Shown here piece after piece: positions 43,768 to 56,516 of a stretch of 64,000 bases of DNA; position 1 is the first letter of the stretch; each line of letters starts with the position of its first letter. A model generated the notes under the pieces. It did no database searches and had not been told where the DNA came from. It worked only from the letters and a program-made list of their open reading frames with translations. A program made the position numbers and the translations under genes. The stretch spans positions 52,552,953 through 52,616,952 of the forward strand of contig OX465283.1 in NCBI GenBank assembly GCA_949987705.1, in the 5' to 3' direction. The stretch is from Thereva unica (Eukaryota; Arthropoda; Insecta; Diptera; Therevidae).

Positions 43768-46400
43768 TACGAGTGTGCGTAGGACCACACTTTAGAAGTG
43801 TTAACTTCTATGGCTAGTCTAAATGTCCAAATCAATCTTATTACAAGACGATAAGGATTAATATATTTTATTTATGAATATTCTGTTAAAGTTTATTTAA
43901 TTGTTACTTATATATGCACTCCCTCCAAAATGTGTTGCAATGTTTGGAAATTAAACAATTTATCTTAAACTTATCACACAAAGATCGGACGATGGATGAC
44001 TGGGATAATGTAGTTTTTAGTAAAAATAGTAGATAATACATATATAGTAATAAATACATAGTACATAGTTCATAGGAAAAATGTAGTACATAGTACTTGT
44101 CGTCGGGTTGATGCAATAGTCACGAAACAGAAATTTTTGCTATTTTAAACATTGTGCAAATATGCAAAAAAGTCATATTATATTCAGCCAAAGTCACGGA
44201 TCTAAATTTTTATGGGAATCCACTGGATTCATTTTGAATTCTTTCAGAACATAGTACATAATATGCAGTACATTGTATATAGTACGTAATAGATAATATA
44301 TAATACATAGCAAATAATATAACATAGGGAAGTTAGGGAATGGAATTACTGGAAAAACTACTTCTACAGAAGCAGTTCAGTACTTCCACCCAGTACAAAA
44401 AAGGCATTACATTAACACGGCGATGGCCTAGGCTGGGAAGTACTTCTTTTTTCCCTTCCATTTGGAAGTACTTATACTACATTTATTACTAAACTCATAA
44501 TGCAAAGTTATTATACTGTAAATTTTTATAATGTAATTTAGTTGGCGTAGGCGTGAAGGGGTGGGGTAGCTTGAAGTAAAATTAAGCGATTTATATTTAT
44601 ATCATAAACATAAATTCAAATATACATATGTTTATACATTAGGGTGGAACTAAAAAACGAAGTTTCGAATCCAATATTGTAATAGTGAAAATTCGTTTCC
44701 ATTTTTACTCTTTATAACGAAAATATTTTACTTTTAAATTTAAAATCACATTTACCGGTTCCTCAAAGCCTCTGAATTTCCAGGAAAATTAGGAAAACGC
44801 GCAAAAATTGTAAAACTTTGATCCTCGTGAGGAACCGGAAGATAAATGAATTTCCATAATTTTTTTTTACTGATAGTTTAGGCATTCAAAAAGAAAAAAC
44901 AAAATCACTATTAGACATCAAAATAAAAAAGTTTTTTGTTTACCATATACTTAAGTTCCACCCTATATATACAATAGGGTGGAACTTAAGTATATGGTAA
45001 ACAAAAAACTTTTTTATTTTGATGTCTAATAGTGATTTTGTTTTTTCTTTTTGAATGCCTAAACTATCAGTAAAAAAAAATTATGGAAATTCATTTATCT
45101 TCCGGTTCCTCACGAGGATCAAAGTTTTACAATTTTTGCGCGTTTTCCTAATTTTCCTGGAAATTCAGAGGCTTTGAGGAACCGGTAAATGTGATTTTAA
45201 ATTTAAAAGTAAAATATTTTCGTTATAAAGAGTAAAAATGGAAACGAATTTTCACTATTACAATATTGGATTCGAAACTTCGTTTTTTAGTTCCACCCTT
45301 ATACATTAAAGACATAAAACTTAATGGCTGAGACAACTGTGATGATTAACAAAGAAAACGAGCAGCTACGAAGTTTTTCAACACGCTTTTTGGGCGAAAT
45401 CAAACGCTTGGTCACCAAACCCATTCTCCTCTGCATTACTTATAAGTCATTACAGAGAACACTAATTAAAGAAGTACTTCCAAATTGACTTCCCACAGTA
45501 AATACTTGCGATTTTCCCTACTGGGATACTACCTCAGATATGTACGTAAAATACAGATGCCCAGTCGAATAGGCGAAACGCCGAAACGTATTCCATGTCG
45601 CCGAAAGCGATTAATCCAAGCAAAAGATTTAAATATTGCAGCCATTTAGTTGGCTAGAGTATGGCAACTTTTAGTCGAGGTCCAGCAACAGACATCAGCG
45701 ATGGTGACGCGCATTTTTGGTTCGCACCCGTTTCTGGGCACTTGTGCCTATGCAGCTGGCTAGAGCATGGCAACTTTTGGTTTAGCTCCACATAGAAACA
45801 GCAGCGTATAATTCTATGTGTGCGAGGAAAAATAGCCCGCGCTTGGTGAGAGGGATTCAAAATTCATGTCATATTCTCGCACGCCATCGCACACAGCAGC
45901 GAATGTATGAATGTATGCAGACCCGCTCTCAAAATCCATGGCATATTCTCGCACCCATTCACTTCATATTTTCGCAATGCAGACGCCGCTCTTAGCATTC
46001 ATTTCATCCTCTCGCATACATTCGCTGCTGTTTGCGATGGCGTGCGAGAATATGACATGAATTTTGAGAGCGGCGCGAGAATATAAAACGAATGCTGAGA
46101 GCAGCCTCTGTATTGCAACATTCAAACACAATTCCTCTCACCAAGCGCGGGCTATTTTGCCTCACACACTTATAATTATACGCTGCTGTTTGTAAGTGGA
46201 GCTCAACTAAAAGTTTCCATGCTCTAGCCAGCTGCATAGGCACAAGTGCCCAGAAACGCGTGTAGTAACAAAATGCGCGTGTCGCCATCATTGCAGCAAG
46301 TGTCCAGAAACTCGTGTAGCAACAAAATGCGCGTGTCGCGAATTCTTTGTTTTACCCCCAGCGAAAAAGTGCCAAACGCGCCTAAAGAAGTTAACACTTC
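43768..46400 (+). mobile_element. Family X repeat, copy 2
   Basis: It begins TACGAGTGTGCG and ends AAGAAGTTAACACTTC, with AAAAA on both sides (43763-43767 and 46401-46405). It is 2633 bp. Copy 3 matches it at a constant offset of 6926 bp with no indel visible. It contains palindromes P2 (44641-44964 with 44976-45299) and P1 (about 45670-46300), and near the left end a TAGTACATA-type short-repeat zone (44020-44320). No transposase, Rep or helicase is encoded. It interrupts an RTE-like LINE. Confidence 0.9.
44641..45299. repeat. 324-bp inverted repeat pair P2 in X copy 2
   Basis: The arms are 44641-44964 and 44976-45299 with an 11-bp spacer. Each begins AGGGTGGAACT and ends AGTTCCACCCT. They match the pairs at 8067-8725 and 51567-52225. 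Confidence 0.85.
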
Positions 46401-46405
46401 AAAAA

Positions 46406-46700
46406 CTATGGCGCCGTGCCGGCCAAAAAAAGATAGATGACCAACCTGGCAATGGATTTGAATTGGCCACACCTAAAACGAAAATGTAGCCAAACAGGCC
46501 CTTAACTGGAATCCGCAAGGAACCCGTCGAAATAAAAGACCCAGGAAAATGTGTAGGACAACCCTATTAGCAGTGGCCGCAACAACTGGGAGACCTTGAT
46601 CAGAGATAAGAGCTGTTGCGCAAAACAGAGTCCGCTGAAGGGAAACTATTTTCGTCTTTGGTCCAGGAGCATAAGGAAGAAGGAGAAGAATAAAAAATTT
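46406..46700 (+). pseudogene. RTE-like LINE, 3' part after X copy 2
   Basis: Immediately after X copy 2 the reading resumes as LWRRAGQKKIDDQ, then, with frameshifts, LDWNPQGSRRR-like text (seen as LESARNPSK/TGIRKEPVEIKDP), and a C-terminal W...L.EAL...GA-like end with a GGAAGAAGGAGAAGAATAA tail. It completes the element begun at 42615. Joining the flanks across X restores the expected order of conserved positions. Confidence 0.7.
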
Positions 46701-49547
46701 GTATACACCTGTGGTTTAAGCCTGACTGTTACTCGATGTGATCTATTTAACCCTATCGGTATTAGTATATATTAAAATTGTTTCATCAATGCAACAAATT
46801 GACTGAAAGGGTCAAAATGAAGTGTTCCTATGTCCGTTGAGATTCGAAGGTTTAGCTGGGTGATAATGCAGCTTTACACGCTCATACCAAGAGTAGCAGG
46901 GCATTATATTTGAAGCGGGGCAATTAAAAAAATTGAGACCTCAGTACGATTTACAGTCGTGTAGGGGTGAAATGTACTGCTTCGATTAAATCTTGCTTAA
47001 CTCTAACCGTAGCGAATGTGTTAATTAAATAGCTCAAGAAGCTTCTAAAATTAGATTTCTAAATAGAGTAAGAGCCGTGGTAATAATAGCAATGGAAGGG
47101 GCCTAATATCCCCCAGATACAATTATAATGTCGGTTTATGAGCGCGAGCTTTAATAAGGAGATTTATTAAAACTGTGTTTTTTGTAATAATCCTTCCAGC
47201 TTTGCTCATGGTGGATCTCAACTTGAATAGCTCCTTATTCCATCATGGAGTTTTCATGTTGGGTATCCCCACCAGTACGGAGCAGTTATTATAGTAAGCA
47301 GCAATAGCCACCTCCGCGGATAGTTACTCAACCATCTTAGCTTTCAAGCATCACTCACGGTGGTGAGTGCTTGTTTGCAAACTTACAAAAGGTTGAAAAC
47401 AAGGTTATTTCAGATAACCTTTAACTACATATGTATATATCTGCAATCTTTCCATCCCTTTTAAGTTTTTTTCCATTGTAACAAATTCCTAGAATGCCAA
47501 TGAAAGTTAATTTAAAGGAAACACCTTGAAAGTCTCGTTTCATAAACATGTAGGGCGTTGTTGTATGTATTTTCTAAAAATTAATTTCATTGGTGAAGGC
47601 CCTGGTTGAAGGCATTGCATTTTGTCAAAGCTCGAAAATAGTGTTAGTAACGTCTAACCATCTTAGCTATCTCAAATCCTTTAACTAAATTCTGCGAATA
47701 ACCTTCCACATATGGTTGAGAAGCAAATGGAGCTCCGCCCTCAGAGCAAACTTTTTCAAGAGTTTGAATTTTGCTTTGGAGCAAGTTTAATTGCTAGATA
47801 AATTGATTGATTAAACAACCGGAATCCTCGCCCAAGTTGCATGAAACCACGAATAAAACTATCTGCACCATCGGCAAGATAAATAAAAACACCACAAATC
47901 AATTCCCAAGCAAGGCAATAATTACGAGCGTAGGAATGAAACGTTAAAGGAACGAGATTAGGTAGAAAACCTTTCAAGGTAATTTAATATCAGGCACACG
48001 ATTGCCGGGTTTTATTAATGTTTACAGCTTTTCATTTTATAGTTAAGTATAAAATCCCATTGGCAAAAGAGGAAAAATCTCCTGCTCATCTCGAAAAATA
48101 CCTGAGATGGTTTTTTTTTCGCCAGGTGAAATACTACTTCAACCCTAATTAAAAACTCATTTACCCTAACGATAACGAAAAAATCCACTCTTCAGTGTCC
48201 TTTGAAATTCGTTTTCCGTTATTATCGTTGCTGAGCCGAGGCCGAGAAACCGCACTCGAATGAGTTTCTTATGAGATTTACCGTGGCGAAATTGTTATCT
48301 TGATATCATCTTAATACTGTCCAGGATCTGGGTTCAAATCTGCATACGCTTACCTTGATCCAGATCCCTATCGCTGCCGGGCCAGGACCAAAGCCAGCAA
48401 AAATATCAAACAGTAGCAGTGCTGCTGCCAACCGAAATAAACCAACTCGTGGCCGAAACTGGTGGGGGTATATACATACATATATAGGGTAGTAGAAATG
48501 CGGGTGGCGGACGGCATTGTGGAAATGGTGGTGGTAAAGTATATGGACCACGAGGGCAAAACTTTACGACTTGATCCTTTAGGGTAGCAAGGTACTATAT
48601 AGAGGATATAAATTTTCAAACTGATTTATTTCAAGGGATTTAGAGACAGACCGATTACTGCCGGATGTAAAACCAGCCCTGGTTACTGGTAACAATTCCT
48701 GGCTACCCCTACATCCCCTCCGAGCCGCCATCTTTTTTACAACTCCCCATTTTTGTTGTTGGCCTTTTTTCCTGGGCTTTAATCTCGAGAGTCGAGTAGA
48801 AAGGTTATAGGCTGAAATTTTCACTCTGATATGGGGCAATAGAAGGAGATTTATGCACAAACCTGAAGTGGATTATTGTGATTTGATAGATTCTGAGATT
48901 GATAGTGGCACCAGGATTACGTGTTATTTCCCTTTCCGTGGGTGGTGGCTGGGGCTGGGCGCTTTTTCGGTGAGGGATTTTTTTAGAGCAGAAAAAATTG
49001 TGTGGTATTGAAAAGATTTTGCATAAAGTGGAAAATAAAACCAACAAAATTAGGATGATTTGGCTGTAAAAAAACAATGGGGAAAATTCTATGGAAATTA
49101 GGGTTATAACGGGATTTTCTTTATTTAATGGTTGTATAAATTTTTTTAAGAGCGAGTAATTTTAAGGGGTATGTGTATGCTGCTGAGCTGATAAGCAAAT
49201 AAAGGGACTAAGAATAAGTATGAACGCTCTTCAATTAAGCCGAATGTATTTGCAAATAAATAAAGTGCTTTGGGGTTTCGCGCGTTTCCAAAAATCTTCT
49301 ACTAGGAAAAGCTTGCTTACAAACATGTCCACTATACCCTCTTTAAATGATTTGTCAACTCGAAATAATCAGCTGCGTCTTTTAACTTCAAGAAATGTTA
49401 TTCGAGATTTTACTCAAACAATCGAAATCCTTTTTTTACGAGGGAGTGATGTGAATGTATATAACATCGGTCTAGCAACAGGGAATGCGCGCTTCCATGC
49501 CTACGGCAAAAGACACCGTACCGTTTGTACTCGGACCTAGTTGAGCC
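46701..49547. other. Interval without recognised genes or bounded repeats
   Basis: Open frames here (for example 48306-48551, 48579-48860 and 49220-49540) show no domain and no splice context. The base composition is more even than in the neighbouring AT deserts, so it could hold unique, regulatory or distal host sequence. Confidence 0.4.
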
Positions 49548-49890
49548 CAAAGTCTAGAAATTAACAAGTCTTTCATCTTCATATGGTTAATGAGTGAAAG
49601 ACGAACAGCTATATGCATAAGTTCTTCAAATGACGATGTCAGGCTATCAGAGAGAGAATGCAACATTTTTATAAGCGTTTGCACACAACTAAACAGCGGA
49701 AACTTTTATGAGTTTTTATAGAGATAAACTAGGGATGTATTGGTGCATATTTTCTCGTTTGTTTTGATTTATGAAAGAAAACAGCTGATTCAATTTTCTT
49801 TCCTTTTCTGTTCTGCATACTTTATCGTAAAGAGAGAATCTGGCTTTGTCTCGCCGAGTTCACGAAGTATGCGTTGAGTTTTGCTCAGCA
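49548..49890. mobile_element. Partial copy of the hAT-like MITE
   Basis: It starts CAAAGTCTAGAAATTAACAA and continues parallel to the reverse complement of 6830-7253, with substitutions and small indels, down to GAGTTTTGCTCAGCA at 49890, where the similarity stops. About 80 bp of the other end, including its terminal repeat, are missing. It is more diverged than the insert in X copy 1. Confidence 0.75.
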
Positions 49891-50693
49891 AATACTCAAT
49901 TGCGGGCCGGGAGCGGGCTAGTCTCCATCTTCCTGAACCCGAATTGCCTTTCCGATAAACTGCCTTCTCCTTCGGCGCTTGGGAGTAGATACTCTATTGT
50001 AAATCGCACTTTCGAAAAGCTTGCCCATAGTGATACCCGTAGGTATAGGTAGATAGGTGTAACGAATACAAGCCTCCTACTACGACAGGAGGCCCAATTA
50101 GAAATTTTTCGCGGCGTTATGTTGCCACAATTCGTGTATAGAATTTTTCAAACCCCGTGACACAAAAAATTTGAGCAGATCTGCGCACCTCGTTGCCAAA
50201 TTTTATAAATGATGTTCTATCATTTCCCCTCTTTTAAGTTAAAACGGCAACAAACACTGAAAAAACTCAACAAAATAATTTGGGAAGGGATGGGCGCATG
50301 CCGAATGAATAAAGTTAATTTATCTTTCTGTGTTGAGCAGAGCTTTTAAATACATGTAAAGCCCCTGCTCAACAAAGGCAGTTTATTCAACAAAACATAA
50401 TTTTACTTTAATTATGCGAAATATTTCTCATTTCTAAATTTAAAATAATTTAAAAAAAAAATGATGAAAAAAATTCCTTTGTATAAATGAGCGTTTTCAT
50501 TCATAAACCGACAGTTCCCCGCAGTCGCAAGCAACACAACCTCCCCTGGCAGAAGCGCGTATGCGACTGGCAGGAAACGTCAACAATCTAGTAATCAAAG
50601 TGATAAAAACACAAATTTTGTATTTTTTAGTAGAAATTACTACAAATTATTTCTGTAGCATATGTGTAAAATATAATAACCTTAAAATAAAAA
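49891..50693. other. Unassigned interval
   Basis: No feature is supported. The right edge is an A-rich tract in which X copy 3 is inserted. Confidence 0.4.
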
Positions 50694-53326
50694 TACGAGT
50701 GTGCGTAGGACCACACTTTAGAAGTGTTAACTTCTATGGCTAGTCTAAATGTCCAAATCAATCTTATTACAAGACGATAAGGATTAATATATTTTATTTA
50801 TGAATATTCTGTTAAAGTTTATTTAATTGTTACTTATATATGCACTCCCTCCAAAATGTGTTGCAATGTTTGGAAATTAAACAATTTATCTTAAACTTAT
50901 CACACAAAGATCGGACGATGGATGACTGGGATAATGTAGTTTTTAGTAAAAATAGTAGATAATACATATATAGTAATAAATACATAGTACATAGTTCATA
51001 GGAAAAATGTAGTACATAGTACTTGTCGTCGGGTTGATGCAATAGTCACGAAACAGAAATTTTTGCTATTTTAAACATTGTGCAAATATGCAAAAAAGTC
51101 ATATTATATTCAGCCAAAGTCACGGATCTAAATTTTTATGGGAATCCACTGGATTCATTTTGAATTCTTTCAGAACATAGTACATAATATGCAGTACATT
51201 GTATATAGTACGTAATAGATAATATATAATACATAGCAAATAATATAACATAGGGAAGTTAGGGAATGGAATTACTGGAAAAACTACTTCTACAGAAGCA
51301 GTTCAGTACTTCCACCCAGTACAAAAAAGGCATTACATTAACACGGCGATGGCCTAGGCTGGGAAGTACTTCTTTTTTCCCTTCCATTTGGAAGTACTTA
51401 TACTACATTTATTACTAAACTCATAATGCAAAGTTATTATACTGTAAATTTTTATAATGTAATTTAGTTGGCGTAGGCGTGAAGGGGTGGGGTAGCTTGA
51501 AGTAAAATTAAGCGATTTATATTTATATCATAAACATAAATTCAAATATACATATGTTTATACATTAGGGTGGAACTAAAAAACGAAGTTTCGAATCCAA
51601 TATTGTAATAGTGAAAATTCGTTTCCATTTTTACTCTTTATAACGAAAATATTTTACTTTTAAATTTAAAATCACATTTACCGGTTCCTCAAAGCCTCTG
51701 AATTTCCAGGAAAATTAGGAAAACGCGCAAAAATTGTAAAACTTTGATCCTCGTGAGGAACCGGAAGATAAATGAATTTCCATAATTTTTTTTTACTGAT
51801 AGTTTAGGCATTCAAAAAGAAAAAACAAAATCACTATTAGACATCAAAATAAAAAAGTTTTTTGTTTACCATATACTTAAGTTCCACCCTATATATACAA
51901 TAGGGTGGAACTTAAGTATATGGTAAACAAAAAACTTTTTTATTTTGATGTCTAATAGTGATTTTGTTTTTTCTTTTTGAATGCCTAAACTATCAGTAAA
52001 AAAAAATTATGGAAATTCATTTATCTTCCGGTTCCTCACGAGGATCAAAGTTTTACAATTTTTGCGCGTTTTCCTAATTTTCCTGGAAATTCAGAGGCTT
52101 TGAGGAACCGGTAAATGTGATTTTAAATTTAAAAGTAAAATATTTTCGTTATAAAGAGTAAAAATGGAAACGAATTTTCACTATTACAATATTGGATTCG
52201 AAACTTCGTTTTTTAGTTCCACCCTTATACATTAAAGACATAAAACTTAATGGCTGAGACAACTGTGATGATTAACAAAGAAAACGAGCAGCTACGAAGT
52301 TTTTCAACACGCTTTTTGGGCGAAATCAAACGCTTGGTCACCAAACCCATTCTCCTCTGCATTACTTATAAGTCATTACAGAGAACACTAATTAAAGAAG
52401 TACTTCCAAATTGACTTCCCACAGTAAATACTTGCGATTTTCCCTACTGGGATACTACCTCAGATATGTACGTAAAATACAGATGCCCAGTCGAATAGGC
52501 GAAACGCCGAAACGTATTCCATGTCGCCGAAAGCGATTAATCCAAGCAAAAGATTTAAATATTGCAGCCATTTAGTTGGCTAGAGTATGGCAACTTTTAG
52601 TCGAGGTCCAGCAACAGACATCAGCGATGGTGACGCGCATTTTTGGTTCGCACCCGTTTCTGGGCACTTGTGCCTATGCAGCTGGCTAGAGCATGGCAAC
52701 TTTTGGTTTAGCTCCACATAGAAACAGCAGCGTATAATTCTATGTGTGCGAGGAAAAATAGCCCGCGCTTGGTGAGAGGGATTCAAAATTCATGTCATAT
52801 TCTCGCACGCCATCGCACACAGCAGCGAATGTATGAATGTATGCAGACCCGCTCTCAAAATCCATGGCATATTCTCGCACCCATTCACTTCATATTTTCG
52901 CAATGCAGACGCCGCTCTTAGCATTCATTTCATCCTCTCGCATACATTCGCTGCTGTTTGCGATGGCGTGCGAGAATATGACATGAATTTTGAGAGCGGC
53001 GCGAGAATATAAAACGAATGCTGAGAGCAGCCTCTGTATTGCAACATTCAAACACAATTCCTCTCACCAAGCGCGGGCTATTTTGCCTCACACACTTATA
53101 ATTATACGCTGCTGTTTGTAAGTGGAGCTCAACTAAAAGTTTCCATGCTCTAGCCAGCTGCATAGGCACAAGTGCCCAGAAACGCGTGTAGTAACAAAAT
53201 GCGCGTGTCGCCATCATTGCAGCAAGTGTCCAGAAACTCGTGTAGCAACAAAATGCGCGTGTCGCGAATTCTTTGTTTTACCCCCAGCGAAAAAGTGCCA
53301 AACGCGCCTAAAGAAGTTAACACTTC
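50694..53326 (+). mobile_element. Family X repeat, copy 3
   Basis: It is 2633 bp with the same ends as copy 2 (TACGAGTGTGCG ... AAGTTAACACTTC), AAAAA on the left and a run of nine A on the right. It lies in the same orientation as copy 2, and by eye the two appear identical or nearly so. It lacks the hAT-like MITE found in copy 1. Confidence 0.9.
51567..52225. repeat. 324-bp inverted repeat pair P2 in X copy 3
   Basis: The arms are 51567-51890 and 51902-52225 with an 11-bp spacer, matching the other two pairs in length and ends. Confidence 0.85.
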
Positions 53327-53559
53327 AAAAAAAAATATATAAAAACGGGTGTTTTTCAGTCATAATTTGTAAATTTTTTAAATAATCATTGAAGTCCCAG
53401 AAAGATACACCTCGCGACTGATTACATGGCAACAAGTGATTTGATAGGAGGAGTTAACTGAAGCTTTTGTCTGAACTTTTAAACATTTTTAAGAGCTTAG
53501 CTGGGGAACATGCGCGGGATGTCACGAGGTTTGAAAACAACTATACCAGGGTTCGTTCA

Positions 53560-54720
53560 GTGGGTGTAACGCATACCTTAAGCCATCTTCTGCTTTTTAG
53601 GAAAATGACGTAACTACCTAGTGTACGCTGTATGGCTTTAGCTAAAGCAGCGTATTTACGCAGGAAGTAAACAAATGTTTCCCTGTCGTTCGTCTCCCCG
53701 AAGCTACGGCTACAGACATTGAACGGAATGCTTAAGTTGGAAGCGTGATATCCTATCGATCAATGTCCCGTGACGATTGCCGGGATTCCGGCAATATCTC
53801 GTCAGAGTCTGGTTAGCGGGCCCATTGTTTTTTCTTTGTTATAAGTCGGCCAAGTCGCCCTAGAGATGGCGCTAGCACTAGGTGGTAGTCAAAAATTGCG
53901 TTTTTATTTCAGCCTAATGGTTGCCTGCTTAGCTAGGTATTCGGCTTTCTCCGTTCCCATCTATGTGCCTATGACGTGGAACGCAGACGGGAGTAACGTT
54001 GTGATTTCTACCTAGCCTGTGTAGCTCAGCACTACATTGCTACACAAGCTTTGAGCTCATCATTACTGAATCCAGAGCTTTCATTGAGGCTTGGATGTCT
54101 ATGAAAACTCCACTACTACATCCTTGTGTAAGTTCATTGTTTGCCAGGTCTTCAGGATCGCCAGAAAGATACTACAGAAAGATACACAGTGAACTATTAG
54201 TGGTGCCTAGAAAAACCACTGCTCCGACCCATTCTGGAGTCTTGGAGCCGGTGTACATCAAACTTTCGCTGGACCTCTCCGTTTCTTCGCTCTCTTCTTG
54301 AAGGTTTTACAACGGAGAAGTCTTTCCTAAAGGTCAATCTAGGGGAAGGTAGTCTGTGGCCATACCCAGATGTAGAAGATTCAAGATATTGCAAAGTCCG
54401 CAGGGTTTTGAGGTGCAGGACCCATATCAGTCTGAGGGCAGGGCACTTCACGTGGCCAGAGGTATGTATGTTGTGAATGTCTGGAGTTGATGCAAGGGAA
54501 CGTCAAGAGTTTTCATGGGGCATATATCATGGCCCCCGTAGCCTCTCTTGCTGCCGCTCTCTGGACCCTTCCCAATTTTACGACTTTATAGGTCCTGCCC
54601 AGCGGTGGCCACACTAGCGAACCACACATGAGAATTGGTCGTACCAATGTGTGCATTAACAAGAGCATCTTTGCCTAAAAACCCCATCTATTGCCAAAAG
54701 TCTTTTTACAGGCTTAACAG
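53560..54720 (-). pseudogene. Degenerate R1/I-like LINE: RT thumb and RNase H
   Basis: Read on the minus strand: a segment around 54650-54540 with SHVWFASVATAGQDL and IGKGPESGSKRGYGGHDICP (RT thumb relic), then about 54100 VFIDIQASMKALDSVMMSSK (RNase H strand, D/S.AS.KAL), then NVTPVCVPRHRH...EKAEYLAKQA (the V.GH.G..GNEKAD.LA block). Stops and frameshifts are frequent. It is an old relic. Confidence 0.6.
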
Positions 54721-55530
54721 GCTATACCGGCTTTCATTACCCTTCCTTCGTTGTTCGACTTCGTGCCTGTTTAGATGGGTCGCGCCCACCACCTTTCAAC
54801 ACGAAATTTGTCGATGCGGGGAGTGTTCGGGTGGGAGGGAAGTGCGTCTCGATTTTAAAGCGACTCACGTTCGCCTCTTCTGATCAGCTGTTTGTTCTAA
54901 TTCCATTTTGTATCACTTCAGTGTTCCATTTTATTTTTGTTTCAGTCGCCGTGATGAGCAGACGTATTTTAATGAGGAAGGAGAATCTTTTAACTTATGT
55001 TCTCTAGGGTTAGCCAAAAAAGCAATTGTTAAAAAGTAAACAATTGTTAAAAGAAATGGTCTGTGGAAATATTTATTAAAACGGTTGAGCTGAAGCAAAA
55101 TGTTAAATTAAAAAATTAATTTAACAATTATTATAAAAAAATTCAATAAAATTAGTCAAAACAAAATAATAAAATGGACATTTTTATGAAAATATTTTGA
55201 CACCTTTGGTAGAAAGTGTGATGTTTTTTAGAAATGGATTTTGATTGGGTATGAGCTATTAAATTTAGCGAAATCATTATAATAAGCCTTTTTTGTAGAG
55301 CATACGATTCTCTACAAAACTATTATGAAGACATATTCGCTTTCTTTATATATTGACAGTGTCGTGGGTTTTTGTTTTGTTTTGTGTATTCCTTTTTAAC
55401 ACACGACAGGGACGAGGGAGTGCTTTCGCATTGGCGAGAAGTTCACCTGCCCCTTTTTGAAAGTACTATTAAAACGAACTCTTGTTTTTTGTTATGTCTT
55501 TTATTTTCTCATTAAACTTATTTTGTTATA
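54721..55530. other. Unassigned AT-rich interval
   Basis: No coding region is supported. A short inverted pair (TGTCGTG at about 55360 and CACGACA at 55402) brackets a T-rich stretch. Confidence 0.35.
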
Positions 55531-55856
55531 GTGGCTATTCACTTAAACGTTTAAACAAAGTAATATTATTTTTCAAACTATTAAATTCACTTTAATATAT
55601 TTTCTTTCTCGACAATTAATTCAACTCATTCAACTTTGCTTTATCTTTAGAGTTTCTAGTTACTATTCACTTAAATGTTTAACCAACGTAATATTATTTT
55701 TCAAACTATTAAATTCACTTTATTATTACCATTCTTCAACAAGTCACGCTATTATTTGTAAAATATATTTTCTTTCTCTATCAACAATTAATTAATTCAA
55801 CTCATTCAACTTTGCTTTATCTTTTTGAGTTTCTAGTTACTATTCACTGGGTCAAT
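55531..55856 (+). repeat. Imperfect tandem repeat, about 130-170-bp unit
   Basis: Three partial units are seen. Each contains CTATTCACTTAAA(C/T)GTTTAA followed by AATATTATTTTTCAAACTAT and TAAATTCACTTTA, and ends in AATTCAACTCATTCAACTTT and GCTTTATCTTT. Units start at about 55533, 55661 and 55832, the last one cut short. Confidence 0.7.
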
Positions 55857-56218
55857 ATATCCAGCCAGTCTTCAGGTATCGACCGACTGTTACTTGCTTA
55901 CCAACTGATACCGATTGATGTATATCACTCGGCCGGTCACCCTCGTAGGCCTCCAAAACCAATTAACCAATCGCTCCCCCACCTCGGGGTTCTGTTGGTG
56001 GAAGGTAAACGCGAGGAAAGCTTTTTTAAAGCAGGTGAGAATCTTTGATCATGCGAGTGATCGAGTATTCGTGGTGTTTCCTGAGGGGAAGAGTGTGCGC
56101 GAAGCAAATTTACTCGAGGTCAACATGTGGAAAGTGTTGACCTGTGTCATCGTTACCGATGATCGACGGAAATCGTTTTTGCATGCATCTAATATTATTT
56201 TGTGGGATTATTGGACTT

Positions 56219-56352
56219 GGCGGAAACTCATATTGAGTTTCCAGAATGAATTTCCTGTTAAAGCGTGCATTTTTAGAATTTTTAGAATGTACTTGAAAAA
56301 TCGGTTATGGCATGCATGTGGCGGAAACTCATATCGAGTTTCCAGGAATTGG
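56219..56352 (+). repeat. Two direct repeats of a GGCGGAAACTCATAT module
   Basis: GGCGGAAACTCATATTGAGT at about 56219 and GGCGGAAACTCATATCGAGT at about 56320 are each followed by TTCCAG. They lie in a GC-richer region (55860-56455) of unknown origin that ends GGCGGAGGCGCCGCTCGTTA. The 159-codon open frame across it has no recognised domain. Confidence 0.5.
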
Positions 56353-56516
56353 TTTCTTTTAAAATGCCAAATGAAAGTTAAAGGAATGAGTTGAAATGCC
56401 CTTGGAAATGTGAAGGTTGAGTAAAAGGTAACGGGCGGAGGCGCCGCTCGTTACAACAGTGTATTCTCGATTTATAGTTTTAGTACATTAGCATTGCTTT
56501 TTAAATTTAACTAATT

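Noticed and set aside
6545..46400. X copies 1 and 2 as ends of one giant 40-kb element in inverted orientation
   Set aside because: Copy 3 exists in another context, and copy 2 has its own defined insertion site in an RTE-like LINE. Independent insertions explain the layout better.
48306..49077. Several overlapping minus-strand frames of 80-93 codons
   Set aside because: They overlap in different frames, have low-complexity content and no conserved motif.
49220..49540. A 106-codon open frame just left of the partial hAT-like MITE
   Set aside because: It has a plausible composition but no recognised family and no splice or promoter support. It is left as unassigned sequence.
55915..56394. 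A 159-codon open frame
   Set aside because: It crosses two direct repeats of a GGCGGAAACTCATAT module and shows no domain, signal peptide or splice context.
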